From Alphaproteobacteria bacterium (lineage in GTDB: Bacteria > Pseudomonadota > Alphaproteobacteria > UBA8366), in assembly GCA_021774335.1 (NCBI GenBank), contig JAJFJD010000040.1, positions 248,001-312,000 on the forward strand: DNA of 64,000 nt. Direction: 5' to 3'. Made by a program: the position numbers and the translations under genes. The notes under the pieces are model-generated. The model was not told the origin of the DNA, searched no databases, and was given only the letters and a program-made list of their open reading frames with translations. This document shows positions 19,366 through 27,338 of the stretch, piece by piece (the stretch's first letter is position 1; every line of letters starts with the position of its first letter).

Positions 19366-19953
19366 TCAGCCGGTCTTGTTCGCTTTCGCCATCTCCTGAT
19401 CTATCAACGCGGCCGCCGCCGTCTTCGCGACCTCGGCAGCGCGCCGACCTGTTTCCGAAACTTGCGCCGTGACGATGGCGCCTTCGAGGAGGAGCGCCAG
19501 TTCCTCCGCGAGGGTCGCCGGGTCCGGGGCGCGCATCTCCCGGCACAGGTCCTCGATAAAGCGGCGCATCAAGGTTTTGAATTCCTTGCAGACCTGACGG
19601 ATCGCCGTGTCCGCCGCCGAATACTCGCCGATCGCATTGATATACATGCAGCCGTAGAAGTTGTTCTCCTCGAACCAGTCCGCGGCAACGTCGAACACGG
19701 CAAGCGCGCGGTCGCGTGGCGTGTCGGCGGATTGCTCGACCTGCCGCATGAATCCATTGCGGAACAACCCGTCATATTTCTTGAGGGCGGCCAGGATCAG
19801 TTCTTCCTTCGACCGGAAGTGACGATAGAGCGTCTTCTTCGAGACGCCGGACGTGGCCAGGATCGTATCGATTCCGGTGGCGTGATAACCGCGTTCCAAG
19901 AACAGATCGATTGCCGTGTCGATCAACTGTTCGCGCCGTTGGGATTGGACCAT
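19366..19953 (-). CDS. TetR/AcrR family transcriptional regulator
   Basis: A 195-residue regulator. The N-terminal HTH is TAIDLFLERGYHATGIDTILATSGVSKKTLYRHFRSKEELI read in overlapping blocks (residues 12-52). The ligand domain contains ENNFYGCMYINAIGEYS, seen in the TetR_C group of repressors around redox or electrophile-responsive genes (YxaF/LmrA/NemR-like); that comparison is from memory. It is transcribed divergently from the AhpD-like gene at 20181. The 227-bp intergenic region carries two palindromes that share the half-site GGAGACAG, the probable operators. It converges with the A-T-TE gene with 19 bp between stops. Confidence 0.9.
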   Translation of the reverse strand: MVQSQRREQLIDTAIDLFLERGYHATGIDTILATSGVSKKTLYRHFRSKEELILAALKKYDGLFRNGFMRQVEQSADTPRDRALAVFDVAADWFEENNFYGCMYINAIGEYSAADTAIRQVCKEFKTLMRRFIEDLCREMRAPDPATLAEELALLLEGAIVTAQVSETGRRAAEVAKTAAAALIDQEMAKANKTG

Positions 19954-20091
19954 GTTTCGCTTCTCGATCAGAGACAGATTGGTATCTTATTTAGTCTAGG
20001 TATTTCTCCGATACAATAACTTTTAAGGGAATAATATTGCGAATATCCGACTGTATCACAAAAATTTGAGGATATAGGGCGCTCATCGATA

Positions 20092-20120
20092 TTGAAATAG
20101 GAGACAGTTCTGTTTACCTA
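20092..20120 (+). promoter_or_regulatory. Putative sigma-70 promoter for the AhpD-like gene
   Basis: TTGAAA (20092-20097) and TACCTA (20115-20120) separated by 17 bp. The -35 match is good and the -10 is weak, as often seen for controlled promoters. The element overlaps the large imperfect palindrome at 20096-20122, so a bound repressor would block RNA polymerase. Confidence 0.45.
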
Positions 20121-20122
20121 TT
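20096..20122. promoter_or_regulatory. Putative TetR operator O1 (27-bp imperfect palindrome)
   Basis: Arms AATAGG...CCTATT and inner ACAG-TT-CTGT are complementary, with one extra base on the right. Its left arm contains GGAGACAG, which recurs at the second palindrome (20131-20152). It lies between TetR and its likely target and covers the spacer and -10 of the proposed promoter. Confidence 0.55.
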
Positions 20123-20130
20123 GAGCATTG

Positions 20131-20152
20131 AAGGAGACAGACCGGTCTCCTT
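20131..20152. promoter_or_regulatory. Second palindrome: TetR operator O2 or hairpin attenuator
   Basis: AAGGAGAC (20131-20138) and GTCTCCTT (20145-20152) form a perfect 8-bp inverted repeat around AGACCG. The centre AGACCGGTCT is itself a 10-bp palindrome. It shares GGAGACAG with O1, which favours an operator. The T-run at the right arm (20151-20155) also makes it look like a short intrinsic terminator in the leader of the AhpD-like gene. Confidence 0.5.
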
Positions 20153-20180
20153 TTTAACACTCAATCCAAGGAGAACAGAA

Positions 20181-20735
20181 ATGTCCCGTATTCCCCCCGT
20201 CGATCACGCCACCGCATCAGGCGAAACCAAAGACCTATTGGACGGCGTTAAGGGCGCGCTCGGCGTCGTGCCAAACATCTTCGCGACGATGGTGCAGTCC
20301 CCGAAGGTGCTTGAAGGCTTCCTGGCGTTGAATACCGCCCTTGGCCAGGGCCATCTTTCCGCACAGCTGCGCGAACAAATCGCTTTGACGGTTGCCGGTG
20401 CAAATGGGTGCGATTACTGCGCGTCCGCGCATACGGCGATCGGCAAAGGCGCGGGTCTCGGTGAACAGGATCTTTCCAACAGCCTGCGCGGTCAGTCCGG
20501 TGATGCAAAGACCCAGGCGGCTCTGACCTTCGCCGCGACCGTTGTGGCGCAACGTGGCCGTGTCGGTGACGCGGAGGTTCATGCGCTGCGTGCGGCCGGC
20601 TATGCCGACGCCGAGATCATCGAAATCGTGACTCATATCGGCGTCAATCTGTTCACCAACTACTTCAACCACATCGTCGATACCGAGATCGACTTTCCCG
20701 CTGTGCAGGCAGGTGCCACGGCGCAAGCGGCCTGA
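20181..20735 (+). CDS. AhpD-like / carboxymuconolactone decarboxylase family protein
   Basis: A 184-residue helical protein from the ATG at 20181, which has a clear AAGGAGA ribosome-binding site (MSRIPPVDHATASGETKDLL). An upstream in-frame start (20121) lies inside the operator region and is rejected. The redox motif is CDYCASAHTAIGKGAGL, the Cys-X2-Cys-X3-His centre of AhpD-like peroxidases. The family uses it for thiol-disulfide exchange or peroxide reduction. Both positions are cysteine; relatives sometimes carry selenocysteine. It is controlled, by position and operator evidence, by the divergent TetR protein, and is followed 85 bp later by a cytochrome P460 gene, suggesting an oxidative or nitrosative stress pair. 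Confidence 0.9.
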   Translation: MSRIPPVDHATASGETKDLLDGVKGALGVVPNIFATMVQSPKVLEGFLALNTALGQGHLSAQLREQIALTVAGANGCDYCASAHTAIGKGAGLGEQDLSNSLRGQSGDAKTQAALTFAATVVAQRGRVGDAEVHALRAAGYADAEIIEIVTHIGVNLFTNYFNHIVDTEIDFPAVQAGATAQAA

Positions 20736-20820
20736 CGATGCGTATATCGGGCCGGCTGTGCGTTTCGCCGCCGGTCCGGTTCCGCTTGCTTATTCGACAT
20801 TCGCTTAAGGACCTTTCGAC

Positions 20821-21390
20821 ATGCGCAAAATGAATTTCCTGACCCTCGTGGTCTTCACCGGCATCCTGGTTGCGACCGGCGCAGCCATTGCCCAGATGAC
20901 GGATAAATCCTTCGCCCGCGGCGTCGTTTCCGCCGACGGCGCAATCCGTCTGCCTTCGAACTTTCGGACTGACTACGTCATGCTCGGCGCATGGTCCGTG
21001 GCCGGTGATGCGGACACTGGCGGCGCCGTTGGCCTGCACGTCGTCTATGCCCCACGCAGCGCGGTGGAGGGTTATCGCAAGACCGGTAAGTTTCCCGACG
21101 GCACCGTCTTGGTGAAGGAATTGTTCAAAGGCAAAACCGAGACGCTTACGACGGGTGAGGCGACCAGCGCCGCCGGTCCGGCCGGGCACTTTGTCATGGT
21201 CAAGGATACCAAGGGCCGGTTCCCCGGTAACCCGTTATGGGGCGACGGCTGGGGCTGGGCCTTTTTCAAGCCCGGCGAGACGACCAAGACCGCGACCAAG
21301 GACTACAAGGGCGAATGCCTTGCCTGTCACGAACCGGTTCGGTCCACGGACCTAGTCTACGACTACGCCTATCCGATCCTGAAGAAGTAA
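20821..21390 (+). CDS. Cytochrome P460 family c-type cytochrome
   Basis: A 189-residue exported haem protein. The signal peptide is MRKMNFLTLVVFTGILVATG, probably cut after GAAIAQ. A mature P460-type beta-sandwich follows (RLPSNFRTDYVMLGAWSV, HVVYAPRSAVEGYRKTGKFPDG). The haem c site is CLACH (Cys166, Cys169, His170) close to the C-terminus, as is normal for the family. Family members oxidise hydroxylamine or bind NO and related small ligands (cytochrome P460, cytochrome c'-beta). The haem-crosslinking lysine cannot be assigned with confidence from sequence alone. It sits behind the AhpD-like gene and ends at a strong terminator. Confidence 0.9.
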   Translation: MRKMNFLTLVVFTGILVATGAAIAQMTDKSFARGVVSADGAIRLPSNFRTDYVMLGAWSVAGDADTGGAVGLHVVYAPRSAVEGYRKTGKFPDGTVLVKELFKGKTETLTTGEATSAAGPAGHFVMVKDTKGRFPGNPLWGDGWGWAFFKPGETTKTATKDYKGECLACHEPVRSTDLVYDYAYPILKK

Positions 21391-21401
21391 GGATGGGCCT
21401 G

Positions 21402-21439
21402 TGCCGCGCGGCTTCCCCTGCCGCGCGGCATCTTTCTTT
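21402..21439 (+). terminator. Rho-independent terminator after the cytochrome P460 gene
   Basis: An 11-bp GC-rich stem (TGCCGCGCGGC at 21402-21412 with GCCGCGCGGCA at 21420-21430), loop TTCCCCT, then TCTTTCTTT. It ends the AhpD-like/P460 transcript before the convergent GST gene. Confidence 0.8.
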
Positions 21440-21458
21440 GCCAGCCGTCTACTAGGAA

Positions 21459-22082
21459 TTAGGCGGGCTTTTCAGGCATCAGCGCGTCGTCGAGTTCCGT
21501 TGCCCGGCGATAAGCATCGCGGTCGGTGACCCGCGCCCAATAGGCCTCGAAGGCGGGGCATTTCTCGATGGATCCGAACTGCATGCCCCAGCCGACATGG
21601 GCGCCGATATACACGTCGGCGGCGGTGAAGGTATCCCCGGTGATGAACCCGTCGCCGGTCAGCGCCGCTTCGAGCGTCGATTGCGTCGTCTCGAAGGTGC
21701 CGTAGCCGGACATCTTCTGGGCGTCGCCTTCGGGTATGAACCCCATCGCATTGTTCGTTGCGGCGGCTTCCAGCGGACCGGCAGCGAAGAACAGCCAGCG
21801 ATAATACGGGCCGCGTGCATCAAGGGGTGGGGCCAAACCGGCGTCGGGATACATGTCGGCTAGATAGGCGCAGATCGCGGCGCATTCGGTAACGACGGTA
21901 TCGCCATCGCAAAGGGTCGGCACCTTGCCCATCGGATTGAGGGCAAGGTAGTCGGGCGATTTCATCGCGTCGCCATAGTCCACTACCTCGACGCGATACG
22001 ACGCGCCGACTTCTTCCAGCATCCATCGCGCAATGCGTCCGCGCGACATGGGATTCGTGTAGAGGATGATTTCGTCCGGCAT
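21459..22082 (-). CDS. Glutathione S-transferase family protein
   Basis: A 207-residue GST from the ATG at 22082 (MPDEIILYTNPMSRGRIARWMLEE). A further-upstream ATG at 22169 adds 29 unrelated residues. The thioredoxin-like N-domain has the SRGRIARW helix and the cis-proline block NPMGKVPTLCDGDTVVTECAAI. The C-terminal helical domain ends with FITGDTFTAADVYIG, the usual N-capping box. The substrate is unknown; the first residues (TNPMSRG) put Ser at the glutathione-activating position. It is an isolated gene, converging on the P460 gene. Confidence 0.9.
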   Translation of the reverse strand: MPDEIILYTNPMSRGRIARWMLEEVGASYRVEVVDYGDAMKSPDYLALNPMGKVPTLCDGDTVVTECAAICAYLADMYPDAGLAPPLDARGPYYRWLFFAAGPLEAAATNNAMGFIPEGDAQKMSGYGTFETTQSTLEAALTGDGFITGDTFTAADVYIGAHVGWGMQFGSIEKCPAFEAYWARVTDRDAYRRATELDDALMPEKPA

Positions 22083-22213
22083 GATTTGCGCCCTAGATTG
22101 ATGAATGGGTGTCCCCGACAATAGCGTGGGGGCATGTCCTTTATGAGATGTATTTTCGCCTGCATGCACTGTAGCCGCGCTTGCGACGGATGCTTGTCGT
22201 CGGCAGAGTCCGA

Positions 22214-22999
22214 TTAGTCGGCGAATTCGATCTCCACGCGCGCATGATCACCGAAATGCGCAACGACCTGCGACCCGCTCTGGACCGGAAACATGCCGGT
22301 GCAGGAGCCGGTGCTGATCGTTTCCCCCGACAGGAGGCTCATGCCGCGGCCCCGCAAGGTTTCTGCAAGCCAGTGCAGCGGTGTGATTGGGTCGCTCATG
22401 ACGTCATGTCCCGTTCCGCGGCGCCGCTCTTGCCCATCGACATCTAAGCGCACCGTCAGATCGGACAGACCCTCCCGCCAACTTGCGATTTCATGCCCGA
22501 ACACATACCGGCCCGACGCCGCACCGTCCGCCAAAATGGCGGGCAGCGGGGGCAGGGCGCGGGTCGGGAAGCGGCATTCCGCGACTTCGATGCCGGCATG
22601 AACCGTCCCGATTGCGGCCTGAACGTCATCGAGTGACCAGGATTCGCCCCGCGCTGGCAGATCCTCGGCAAGCGTTACGAAGAACTCGCATTCAACGAGA
22701 GGGTCGAGCAGCTCACGGTGTTGCAGTGTGCAGGGCGAGGTATGCGCGAATTGGCGAAACGTTCGGCCGTAGATCGGCTCGTCGATGCGGAGCTTGTCCC
22801 GGACCGCCTGTGTCGTGCCGGCGATTTTCCAGCCGAGTGGTTCCCACCCCAGCCGGTCGGCGACATCGGCCGCCGCCGCATATCCGTCCGCGTTTGAAGC
22901 GGGAACAAGCCCATCCGGGAGCGCGCCGATCTGCGACGCGTGCCTCCTCGCGTCAATCAGCAGCGCGGCGAGGTCCTGCCCGCCGAAACGGTCGTTCAT
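22214..22999 (-). CDS. 2-keto-4-pentenoate hydratase-like (MhpD/HpcG family)
   Basis: A 261-residue member of the fumarylacetoacetate hydrolase superfamily, hydratase branch. Family members add water to 2-oxo-alkenoates in aromatic meta-cleavage pathways. Seen: LGWKIAGTTQAVRDKL, EPIYGRTFRQFAH, the metal-site region LVECEFFVTLAEDLPARG (Glu-X-Glu type), AGIEVAECRFP and the C-terminal LSGETISTGSCTGMFPVQ. It ends a minus-strand group whose upstream member is an HpaI-type aldolase. The hydratase-aldolase pair is the usual end of such pathways. A second hydratase of the same family lies at 61773-62567. Confidence 0.87.
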   Translation of the reverse strand: MNDRFGGQDLAALLIDARRHASQIGALPDGLVPASNADGYAAAADVADRLGWEPLGWKIAGTTQAVRDKLRIDEPIYGRTFRQFAHTSPCTLQHRELLDPLVECEFFVTLAEDLPARGESWSLDDVQAAIGTVHAGIEVAECRFPTRALPPLPAILADGAASGRYVFGHEIASWREGLSDLTVRLDVDGQERRRGTGHDVMSDPITPLHWLAETLRGRGMSLLSGETISTGSCTGMFPVQSGSQVVAHFGDHARVEIEFAD

Positions 23000-23039
23000 A
23001 AAGACGTCCGTGTGCCTCTGGGTTGCCCGCGCCTGCCCA

Positions 23040-23417
23040 CTACAGCCAGGTCGCCTTGCTGCCCAACAGCGTCACGGTGATATGGCCCATCGTCGTATCG
23101 GCCTTGGCGCCGTGCCAGTGTTTCTCGCCGGCCTTGATATGCACGACGTCACCGGGATTTATCTCGATTTCCTCGTTCTCGTTCGCCACCATGCCGGAGC
23201 CGTGGGTCACCACCAGAATCTGGTCGCAATCGTGGATATGCCAGCCGGTCGTCGATCCCAGGCTGAAATTGACGACGCTGCAGCTATAGTTCTCGGAGTC
23301 TCCGGAAGGGATGATCGTCTGGCGCGACCGGGTGACCTTGCCGCCGCTCCAGCCGGCGATCGGTGTGGCTTCGCCGAGATCTTCTTCCGGAATGTCGTTC
23401 AGTGTGACCACTTTCAT
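23040..23417 (-). CDS. Cupin domain protein
   Basis: A 125-residue single-domain cupin. The first cupin motif appears as GWHIHDCDQILVVTHGSG and the second as INPGDVVHIKAGEKHWHGA, giving His/His/Asp-Gln/His metal-binding candidates. Function is unknown: it could be a small metal-dependent isomerase, dioxygenase or sensor. It sits between the hydratase and the small membrane-anchored protein in the minus-strand catabolic group, 40 bp before the hydratase start. Confidence 0.85.
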   Translation of the reverse strand: MKVVTLNDIPEEDLGEATPIAGWSGGKVTRSRQTIIPSGDSENYSCSVVNFSLGSTTGWHIHDCDQILVVTHGSGMVANENEEIEINPGDVVHIKAGEKHWHGAKADTTMGHITVTLLGSKATWL

Positions 23418-23466
23418 GGCGATCTCCTCTCTTTGGTTGGGTATTGCGCCGGGAATTGTCTGCAGG

Positions 23467-23844
23467 TCATTCTCGCCTCTTCTTGTTAATCTTATCGATC
23501 AGCGGCGCGTCGTCGACATCTAGCTTTTCTAATACAGCCAAATCGGACTTGCCGTCGTAACGGCAGTGATAGCTGTAAACCTTCGAAACGCCTGCAATAT
23601 CCGTCATCGACACTCTGCCCTCGACGATGGATGTCTGCGTTTCCGCGTCGGCTCTCTGCCGTGTGCCGATCTTGAAGCTGACGTCGTCGGGCCGTTCGGA
23701 CTTTTCGCGGACCTGTTCGCGGCAGGCCTCGACGGCGTTGGCTTCGAGGCGATAGCGATCCCGCGTCCCTTCGTCGAAATGCGACTTAATGAAGTAGGGC
23801 ACGGTCACCACAAGCGCGACCAGCCAGAGAATTTTCTTACTCAT
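23467..23844 (-). CDS. Hypothetical membrane-anchored protein, 125 residues
   Basis: I do not recognise the family. The N-terminus (MSKKILWLVALVVTVPYFIKS) is a signal anchor or uncleaved signal peptide. The rest is a hydrophilic domain with two cysteines (VEACREQV and YHCRYDGKSD) that could form a disulfide in the periplasm, and a basic tail. The arrangement resembles small periplasmic lipase-chaperone-like or DUF proteins, but no assignment is made. It lies 22 bp after the aldolase stop on the same strand. Confidence 0.7.
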   Translation of the reverse strand: MSKKILWLVALVVTVPYFIKSHFDEGTRDRYRLEANAVEACREQVREKSERPDDVSFKIGTRQRADAETQTSIVEGRVSMTDIAGVSKVYSYHCRYDGKSDLAVLEKLDVDDAPLIDKINKKRRE

Positions 23845-23865
23845 GCGAGCTGCGGTTCCGGGCCG

Positions 23866-24693
23866 TCAGAGTTTCTCGCGGATGCCGGCGGTCCACTGCC
23901 GTGCCGATGCCGACAAAAAGGCGATGTCGGTCTGCGTCGTCAGGAACTGTGCGCCGCGCCGAACGATCGCCGCTTGCCGTTCGATATCACGGTTGCCGCC
24001 GCATCCGGCGAATTTGCCGTGCGCCTTCGCCGCGTCGATGACGCGGTTTTGGGCATCGATAATCTCGGGATCGTCGAACTGACCGGGCTTGCCCATGTCC
24101 AACAGCAAGTCGTTGGAGCCGACGTGGAGGACATCGACGCCGTCGACCGCCGCAATGGCGTCGGAATTCTCGACACCTTCGATCGTTTCGATCATGCAGA
24201 CGATCAACGTGCTGGCGTTGAGTTGTGCGACCATGTCACCGACCGGGACGGCGCGGTAGTCGAATTGCGGCATGCTGCCACCGGCGGAACGCTTTCCGAC
24301 CGGCGGGAACTTGCAGGTATTGACGGCCCGGCGGGCTTCTTCGGCCGTGTTCACGTCGGGAAAGACGATTCCGTTGACGCCGTTGTCCAGCAGCATGGAC
24401 ACGTCGGGATCATCGACGCTGCGCACGCGGACCAGCGGGGCGATGCCGAGCGCCAATGCGGCGTTCGCGATGTGGGCGATTGTCTCGAGGTCGAAAATGC
24501 CGTGCTGGGCATCGATGAAAATGAAATCATGGCCGGTCGACTTGGCGATCCGGGCGATATCGGCGGACCGCCCCAACCGGACATTCATGCCGAGCGCGGC
24601 ATCGCCCGATCGCATACGGTCCAGGACGGGATTGGTTAGTTCAGGATGCGTATCGTCGGGCAAAGCGCTATCCCCCATGCGGTTGTTGGCCAT
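23866..24693 (-). CDS. HpcH/HpaI family class II aldolase/citrate lyase
   Basis: A 275-residue TIM-barrel aldolase from the ATG at 24693 (MANNRMGDSALPD). Signature positions: GHDFIFIDAQHGIFDLET (catalytic His and acid), PLVRVRSVDDPDV (Arg), GIVFPDVNTAEEARRAV, CMIETIEGVENSDAI (metal Glu) and DVLHVGSNDLLLDMG (metal Asp). Family members cleave 4-hydroxy-2-oxo acids to pyruvate and an aldehyde. With the hydratase at 22214 it could complete a meta-cleavage-type pathway; the initial dioxygenase is not in the window. It is divergent from the DHA2 exporter at 24841. Confidence 0.88.
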   Translation of the reverse strand: MANNRMGDSALPDDTHPELTNPVLDRMRSGDAALGMNVRLGRSADIARIAKSTGHDFIFIDAQHGIFDLETIAHIANAALALGIAPLVRVRSVDDPDVSMLLDNGVNGIVFPDVNTAEEARRAVNTCKFPPVGKRSAGGSMPQFDYRAVPVGDMVAQLNASTLIVCMIETIEGVENSDAIAAVDGVDVLHVGSNDLLLDMGKPGQFDDPEIIDAQNRVIDAAKAHGKFAGCGGNRDIERQAAIVRRGAQFLTTQTDIAFLSASARQWTAGIREKL

Positions 24694-24840
24694 GTGCCGG
24701 CGTCTTGATCGACAGTGTATCGTGTTTTCCTCTCCCAACTGAAATAACGTAGGGTATGGTATGTCGGGACGGCGGCCGATTGACCGGCCGTCAGGACCCA
24801 TCCACGGCGCAACCGCGCCGACTGATCAGAAATTGTAGCG

Positions 24841-26373
24841 ATGAGCGCGACCAGCGCAGAACAGGACGGGGCGGACCTATCGCCGCGCCAACGGTTCTTG
24901 GTAGGGCTTGCCATCATGCCGGCGGGCGCGATGCAGGCGACCGATACCTTCGCCACCAGCATCGCCATGCCGACGATGATGGGGGCGCTGTCGGCGACGA
25001 TTACCGAGATATCCTGGGTCATCACCGCCTATCTGGTTGCTTCCGCCATGTTCACGCCGCTCTATGCCTGGCTAAGCCGGCGGGTGGGGCGGCGGCGCTT
25101 GTTCATCGTGGTCATCATCGGTTTCATGGTGGCGTCGCTGTTTGTCTCGCAGTCCGAGACATTGACGGAGCTTGTCATCCTTCGCTTCGTCCAGGGATTT
25201 TTCGGCGCAGGCTTAAATCCGCTCACCTTCCAGATGGTCCTGGCGACCTTTCCCAAGAAACATCACGGCCCTGCCTTTGGGTGGTTGCAGACAGGGCGGA
25301 TGAGCGCGGTTCTCGTCGGACCGGTGATCGGCGGTTTGTTGACGGAATTGGTCGGTTGGCGTTCGGTCTACCTGATGAATTTGCCGCTGGGCGCTGCTGC
25401 GCTGTTCATGATCCTCCGTGTCGTCCCGAAGGACGCGCCGGAGAAACCGCAGCGGTTCGATTTCTTCGGCTTTTTCGCTCTCAGCATTGCGATTGCCAGC
25501 ACGCAATTAATGCTCGATCAGGGCCAGAAGCGAGATTGGTTCGATTCCCAGGTGATTATCACCTACTGCATTATTGCGGGCGGCGCTTTCTACGTGTTTG
25601 CAATACATTGCACGACGGCGTTACGGCCGTACCTGAATCCACGGGTCTTCCGGAACCGGGAGTTTGTGATCTGTCTGGTGATCGATTTCTTCGTCAGTTT
25701 CATCTTCTTCGGATACATGGCGCTATTGCCGCCATTGCTGCAGCGGCAGCTGGGGTTTCCCGTCGTCGAAACGGGCTTCGTGCTGATGTACCGTGGCTTC
25801 GGCACGATGATTGCGGCCCTGCTGGCTGGCTTTCTGCTGATCCGGTTCAACCCACGGCCGTTGATCATGTTCGGCTTGCTAGGGGTCACCGGATCCACCT
25901 GGATTTTGTCGAACCTGACGCCGGCGACTGATGTCACTCCAATCATCGTCGCCATTATGTTGCAGGGGATCGGCATCGGCTTCATGTCCACGCCGACGGA
26001 GACGGCGGCCTTTCAAACCATGCCACCGTCGCTGCGCCCGGATGCCGCGAGCGTCATGACCGCGGTCCGCCGGATCGCGGCCGGTATCGGCGTGGCGCTG
26101 CTGATCGCCCAACTGGTCAACAGCACGCAACGGGCGCGGGCGGGTCTGACCGAGAATGTGAGCCACTACAACGAACGCCTGAAACATCTTCCGCTGCCTG
26201 ACAACTGGACCATGGACAGTATCGACGGCATGGTGACGCTGAATCGGGTGATCGAAAAGCAGGCGGAATTCATTGCGTATCTGCACGATTTCCAAATCAT
26301 GACCATCTTTACGCTCTGCATATTCCCGCTGCTGCTGTTGATGCGGACGCGGCCGATGCAGCAACAGGATTAA
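24841..26373 (+). CDS. MFS exporter, DHA2 (EmrB/QacA) family
   Basis: A 510-residue inner-membrane drug:proton antiporter-like protein with about 14 hydrophobic segments. Typical motifs: motif A-like YAWLSRRVGRRRLFIV after TM2, motif C-like QTGRMSAVLVGPVIGGLLTE in TM5, and LPLGAAALFMILRVVPKD. A periplasmic loop precedes the last helix (ENVSHYNERLKHLPLPDN). No EmrA-type adaptor gene is adjacent, so it may act alone. It diverges from the aldolase gene; the substrate is unknown. Confidence 0.9.
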   Translation: MSATSAEQDGADLSPRQRFLVGLAIMPAGAMQATDTFATSIAMPTMMGALSATITEISWVITAYLVASAMFTPLYAWLSRRVGRRRLFIVVIIGFMVASLFVSQSETLTELVILRFVQGFFGAGLNPLTFQMVLATFPKKHHGPAFGWLQTGRMSAVLVGPVIGGLLTELVGWRSVYLMNLPLGAAALFMILRVVPKDAPEKPQRFDFFGFFALSIAIASTQLMLDQGQKRDWFDSQVIITYCIIAGGAFYVFAIHCTTALRPYLNPRVFRNREFVICLVIDFFVSFIFFGYMALLPPLLQRQLGFPVVETGFVLMYRGFGTMIAALLAGFLLIRFNPRPLIMFGLLGVTGSTWILSNLTPATDVTPIIVAIMLQGIGIGFMSTPTETAAFQTMPPSLRPDAASVMTAVRRIAAGIGVALLIAQLVNSTQRARAGLTENVSHYNERLKHLPLPDNWTMDSIDGMVTLNRVIEKQAEFIAYLHDFQIMTIFTLCIFPLLLLMRTRPMQQQD

Positions 26374-26459
26374 CGCAAGGACAGGCATCGGTTCCGGCTA
26401 TTTTGCCCGTGTGATAGGCTGAATTCGGTGATCTTACCGACGCCTCAGGGAATCGTCCC

Positions 26460-27338
26460 GTGACCGAGCGCATAACAGCCATCGATATCAGCAGTGAAAT
26501 GGCGGAAGGTTTCGTTCTGCCGCCGGGCGGCATTCCTGTCGATGTTTTGTCGGAGCTATCGCTGCCGGACACGGGTCTTCGGTTTCATCCGCGCCAGACC
26601 GGTCCGCGCTTCGATGACGCGGTGCTGCCGGTTATCAGTTCCGTGCACCTTTCCTGTGGGCTGCATTCCGGTGACCCCGTGTTGATGCAGCGGTTGCTGC
26701 CGCAACTGGTAGAGCGGGAGATACAACTCGGCGCGCATCCCTCCTATCCCGACGTGTTCAACTTCGGACAGGCACGCATCGATCTGTCGCATGACGAGCT
26801 GGTGGCCGTGCTGCTGTATCAATTCGGTGCGTTGCAGGGCGTGCTGCGCCAGGTCGATAAGACAATCCGTCACGTCAAATGCCATGGGGCGCTGTCGTTC
26901 GACGTCGCATATGAACAATGGGCCTGTGACGCGATGGCCGAGGCAATTCGGCTGTTCGACCCATCGATGATCTTGGTCTTGATGGCTGGATCGCCGAGCG
27001 TAGCCTGGTCTCAGGCCGCGGGCATCAAGGTGATCGAAGAAGGATTTCTGGATCGGCGGTATGGACCGGATGGGCGGCTCGTATCGCGGCATGATCCCCG
27101 GGCGCTGCATGAGACTCCGGAGGACGCAGCCGGTCAGCTGATCGACTTCGTGAAACACGGGCGTGTGACGGCGGTCGATGGCTCCCATGTTGCGCTCCGT
27201 CCGCGGACCTTTTGCCTGCACAGCGATACCCCCGCGGCGGGAGCCTTTGCCGCCGCTATCCGCAACGCTGTCGAGCGGGAGGGCCTGACGATCCGGCCAT
27301 TGTCGGACTTGATCGCCGAGGACCAGCCGCAATCCTGA
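26460..27338 (+). CDS. LamB/YcsF (PxpA-like) family protein
   Basis: A 292-residue protein starting at GTG (26460). PxpA is the subunit of prokaryotic 5-oxoprolinase. The family blocks are recognisable but altered: SSVHLSCGLHSGDPVLM (usually SANIACGFHAGDP), LGAHPSYPDVFNFGQ, LLYQFGALQGVL, HVKCHGALSFDV (usually VKPHGALYN), IEEGFLDRRYGPDGRLVSR and FCLHSDTPAAGAFAAAIR. PxpB and PxpC partners are absent here, so true 5-oxoprolinase activity is uncertain. It sits 86 bp after the exporter on the same strand. Confidence 0.82.
   Translation: MTERITAIDISSEMAEGFVLPPGGIPVDVLSELSLPDTGLRFHPRQTGPRFDDAVLPVISSVHLSCGLHSGDPVLMQRLLPQLVEREIQLGAHPSYPDVFNFGQARIDLSHDELVAVLLYQFGALQGVLRQVDKTIRHVKCHGALSFDVAYEQWACDAMAEAIRLFDPSMILVLMAGSPSVAWSQAAGIKVIEEGFLDRRYGPDGRLVSRHDPRALHETPEDAAGQLIDFVKHGRVTAVDGSHVALRPRTFCLHSDTPAAGAFAAAIRNAVEREGLTIRPLSDLIAEDQPQS

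Noticed and set aside
20131-20155. Intrinsic terminator for an unseen upstream gene
   Set aside because: There is no plus-strand gene ending before it; the shared half-site with 20096-20122 favours an operator, so it is listed as regulatory with attenuator as an alternative.
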